The notes below the pieces were generated by a model. It had not been told where the DNA came from and ran no database searches. It saw nothing but the letters and a program-made list of their open reading frames with translations. DNA of 64,000 bases, taken from assembly GCF_021513135.1 (NCBI RefSeq), contig NZ_CP090980.1:806001-870000 (forward strand), written 5' to 3'. Shown piece after piece: positions 61,288 through 64,000 of the stretch. Origin of the DNA: Vibrio sp. SS-MA-C1-2 (GTDB lineage: Bacteria > Pseudomonadota > Gammaproteobacteria > Enterobacterales > Vibrionaceae). Every line of letters starts with the position of its first letter. Position 1 is the stretch's first letter. Position numbers and translations under genes: made by a program.

Positions 61288-62142
61288 GGGCGTGTAGATC
61301 TTTCGCAAGTGTTTTTTGAAGAGCATGGCAAAGAGTTATAATTTACTTCACCAAAAGTAAAATCTTAACCAATACCATGCCAAGAACAATGCTAACTGAT
61401 ATTCGATGGTAACTGCTACTCTAAGTGATGAAAAGTACAGGTCGTATTTACGATAAAGCTGAACATCGAATGAGATTTGAAGGAATACTTTATCGAATGA
61501 GAACAGGTATTCCTTGTCGAGATCTACCCTCTGAGTTCGGAGCACCGTTTACAGACGATTTAATCTTTGGTCAAAGAAAGGAGTTTTAGATAAGCTTATC
61601 TAATATGGCTGATTTTGAATGGGTATTTATTGATGACTCTATAGTTCGAGCACATCAACATTGTGCAGGTTCAGCTACTAAAAGCTCAGAACAAATAGGA
61701 AAAAGTCGCGGGGGCAACTCAACCAATATTCACTTAGCGGTGGCCTGCCGATTTGCTTTGATTTATCAGAAGGACAACGCCACGATATAGTACACGCCGA
61801 AAGCTTAGCTGAACAACTCGATGAAGTTAATACCATCGTTTGTGATAAAGGATATGACAGTGAACCTTTCCGTATATTTGTTAAGAAACGTGGCGGAGAA
61901 ACGGTAATTGCTAAACGTAATTACGGACAAGATATAGATAAAGACAGTATGGATTGGTGTCTATACAAGTATCGTCACTTGGTCGAAAATGCCTTTGGGA
62001 GAATTAAGCAATATCGTGCTATTTCAAGTGGATATGACAAGCTAGAAAGGAATTATGCCAGCATGTTATCGCTGGCATTCATGTTAATGTGGCTACCGAT
62101 GTATTGTTGAACGCGAAATGTACAGCAAAGATCAACTCGCCC
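61288..62142 (+). mobile_element. IS5-family (IS427-type) element, broken
   Basis: Inverted ends GGGCGTGTAGATCTTT (61288) and AAAGATCAACTCGCCC (62142). Confidence 0.85.
61377..62110 (+). pseudogene. IS427-type transposase with several frame breaks
   Basis: MPRTMLTDIRW, stop, VMKSTGRIYDKAEHRMRFEG, ILYRMRTGIPCRDLPSEFG, shift, NMADFEWVFIDDSIVRAHQH (first D), shift near 61745, FDLSEGQRHDIVHAESLAEQ, VCDKGYDSEPF (second D), HLVENAFGRIKQYRAISSGY (E), MLSLAFMLMWLPMYC stop at 62110. All parts of a two-frame IS5-type transposase are present but at least three lesions separate them. Confidence 0.88.
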
Positions 62143-62150
62143 TAGTATAA

Positions 62151-62690
62151 TAAGTGCTTAACCAAAAGTTATCGTGAATTCTTTAGTGATTCAAACGATG
62201 CAAATGCATCATAAGTAAGCCACTCGTATTTTAACTTTCGCCACAATATTTCAATCAAGTTTAGTTCTGGTGAATATGGGGGTAAATAGCAAATAAGAAC
62301 ATCCTTCATCAATCAGTTCTTTTAAAGTTTTAATGTCTTCAGGTGTATAGATTGATGGTATTCCTTTACGGGGAGCATCAAATAGCCCGATAATTCGGTT
62401 CAGCTCCCAGATATCTAACCATAATGAAACGCTTTTAAATTTAGCTTCAAAAATATCAGCTAAGACTTTAATTGGGTAATTTTAATTACTGAGCATAACG
62501 GCATGTGCTCTTATTCTTACACGCTTTTTAGGATGGTTAGCGTAAACTTCTTGTAAAGTGATGAACTCATCATGACTTAGTGGTTTTACGGCTTTCATTG
62601 TATTTATTATATTTTAAAATCATGCTTTAAAGCAAAAGAGAGCTCAAGAAAAGGATGATATTTTACCGTTAATTTTTAAGTACCTACTTA
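62151..62690 (-). mobile_element. IS630-family element with internal deletion; ends resemble the MITE
   Basis: The minus strand from about 62600 reads MKAVKPLSHDEFITLQEVYA, NHPKKRVRIRAHAVMLSN, ... SIYTPEDIKTLKELIDEG, then jumps to the C-terminal catalytic part CYLPPYSPELNLIEILWRKL, KYEWLTYDAFASFESLK. The central part with the first two catalytic aspartates is gone. Outer ends: TAAGTGCTTAACCAAAAGTT (62151) and, inverted from 62690, TAAGTAGGTACTTAAAAATT, close to the MITE ends TAAGTGGGCACTAAAAAGTT and TAAGTAGGTATTAAAAAGTT. Confidence 0.78.
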
Positions 62691-62723
62691 AGAGGTTAAC
62701 TATATAATGCTCAGTCTTTGTAG

Positions 62724-63626
62724 TTAATCCATTGATTGGTTTAAACTATTTTTAATTGTTTCTAATAATACTTCTCGGAACCATTTATGACCTATATCTG
62801 TATCTCTACTTTTATGCCATGAAACGTAAGCTGATGTTTTTATGGTATAGAATGGTAATGGTAAAATTTGAATCTCAAATTTATCTGTTAATCGATTTGC
62901 AATGGAAGTGTTACTTAATGCTAATAATTCTGATTTAGATGCCATATAAAGGCCTAACATGGAAGATTGTGCATGATATGTATAATTTGGCCTTCTTCCT
63001 ATTTGGTTAAAGATAACATCTTGAAATTTTCCAGATACCCATTGAATATGGTCTTCTTCAAATAATTGCTCTATCGATAAATCATTTTGTATTCTTGGAT
63101 GATTTTTGGCTGCGCAGACACAAAAATTAGCATCAATAACCTTTACTGATTTGAATCCAGCTCTATTATAATTATTTACAGATAAAATAATATCTACAGA
63201 TCTTACTCTTAGGCTTTCTAATCTATCTTCAGTATTACTAATTGTCGGCACGAAAACTACTTGAGCATGTGGCGCTAATATTTTGATTTTTTTGATAAAA
63301 TCAGAATGATAATGTATATCTATATCTGGATGGCTGGCAATTTTAAATATTCTAGTAGAAAGAGATGCATCAAATTTTAACTCCTCTTTGTTAAAGCTTA
63401 ATATCTCCATCAATGAATTATGGATATGATTGTGCAAAGAAATTGCAAACATGGTTGGCTCAACCCCATCAGCGGTTCTTATAAATAAAGGGTCATCATA
63501 CTCTTCTCGTAATTTTGCTAATGTATAACTTACTGCGGGTGTAGACACCCCTAGGAGACTAGATGTCTTACTAATACTTTTAGTTTTCATGATGATATCA
63601 AAAGTTTTTAATAGATTTAGATTCAT
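62724..63626 (-). CDS. LysR-family transcriptional regulator
   Basis: 300 aa. The winged HTH at residues 1-60 reads LNLLKTFDIIMKTKSISKTS, LLGVSTPAVSYTLAKLREEY, DDPLFIRTADGVEPT. The effector domain (about 90-290) is the LysR substrate-binding fold. The complete gene is preceded by AAAAGGATC. Neighbours are an IS630 remnant and an IS30b copy, so its target gene is not visible; LysR regulators usually control a divergent neighbour, which here would have been displaced by IS30b (inference). Confidence 0.92.
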   Translation of the reverse strand: MNLNLLKTFDIIMKTKSISKTSSLLGVSTPAVSYTLAKLREEYDDPLFIRTADGVEPTMFAISLHNHIHNSLMEILSFNKEELKFDASLSTRIFKIASHPDIDIHYHSDFIKKIKILAPHAQVVFVPTISNTEDRLESLRVRSVDIILSVNNYNRAGFKSVKVIDANFCVCAAKNHPRIQNDLSIEQLFEEDHIQWVSGKFQDVIFNQIGRRPNYTYHAQSSMLGLYMASKSELLALSNTSIANRLTDKFEIQILPLPFYTIKTSAYVSWHKSRDTDIGHKWFREVLLETIKNSLNQSMD

Positions 63627-63736
63627 TATGATCCTTTTAAAATTACTAATTTATTTATATACACTAATAATAGACCTTTTTTTTCAATCAATTTATAATT
63701 AAACGAGTATTTATTAATTTCTTGAATTCATATAAT

Positions 63737-64000
63737 AAGTGTGCACTCATAGCCAAGGTAAGAAGGCCAACTGCTGATTGTAGTATGCATCTCATCGTCA
63801 AAATCAAAACAAGTACGACTTTGAGTTATCAACAGTTGACCCAGAAACAAAGATACGAGATTTCTTTCCTAATTGCAGAGGGTTACTCCTAAAATAAAAT
63901 TGCGATTAAGCTTGGAGTGAATCGCTCTACGATTCATCGAGAGATTAAAAGGAACAATGTTAATCAAGTATATAACCCATACTCTGCCATCAAATTAACT
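63737..64000 (+). mobile_element. IS30b second copy, 5' part (runs off window)
   Basis: Begins AAGTGTGCACTCATAGCCAA and follows the same leader as the inverted copy at 60538-60453. The transposase frame (from codon 2, the ATG being changed to TTGAG) reads SYQQLTQKQRYEISFLIAEG, YS, TAA, NKIAIKLGVNRSTIHREIKR. It carries the same in-frame TAA as the other copy. Confidence 0.85.

Overview
The window reads as chromosomal DNA of a low-GC gammaproteobacterium of the Vibrionaceae, most likely a Photobacterium- or Aliivibrio-like marine bacterium. The basis is the close relation of its conserved genes to enterobacterial and vibrio families (kefB/kefG, trxC, the yhf and ynj operons, cpdB), the presence of ERIC-type intergenic repeats, and a heavy load of insertion sequences. 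The species assignment is inference. No complete tRNA or rRNA gene and no CRISPR array was seen.

Positions 1-18.4 kb are ordinary, well-ordered chromosome: a kefB/kefG potassium-efflux pair (kefB runs off the left edge), a thioredoxin 2 with an unusual WCNPC active site, a DUF4250 gene, then a seven-gene yhf operon (yhfZ-yhfY-php-yhfU-yhfT, an ERIC repeat, yhfX-yhfW; no yhfS). After a small orphan membrane protein and a RIO kinase comes a three-gene molybdoenzyme operon. It has a Tat-exported molybdopterin subunit, an iron-sulfur subunit carrying two complete four-cluster modules (32 cysteines in eight groups), and a cytochrome b anchor. An MFS pump follows.

At 18.9 kb a LysR gene is cut off at a 35-bp piece of a tRNA-Val(GAC) gene, and from here decayed mobile DNA is common. 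Islands of intact genes remain: cpdB; a TetR/GST pair with two matching palindromic operators; an AhpD-like/RarD/rhodanese operon; and the ynj operon (ynjA, a TVP38-flavoprotein fusion, ynjB, ynjC, ynjD, ynjF). In the last, three consecutive genes each carry what looks like a one-base loss in a homopolymer. A second TetR with its own operators and an AhpD-like target lies at 37.4-38.9 kb.

From 38.9 kb to the end the window is dominated by insertion sequences: three copies of an IS50(Tn5)-like IS4-family element, two ISL3 copies, an IS701-type element split by an IS1111-type IS110 element, IS200, two kinds of IS30 (one inserted in the other), IS5, IS1 and IS630 remnants. Host-type genes in between are a kinase-like protein, a patatin-like lipoprotein, a putative outer-membrane protein, a DUF302 protein with two membrane proteins, and a LysR regulator.

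About fourteen copies or remnants of a 95-bp non-autonomous element (TAAGTAG...CACTTA ends, TA target) are scattered over 25-61 kb. Its ends resemble those of an IS630 remnant at 62.15-62.69 kb. I did not find an obvious new defence or secretion system. The most unusual candidates are the double-module iron-sulfur subunit of the molybdoenzyme operon, the uncharacterised yhf pathway, and the MITE family with its probable IS630 parent.
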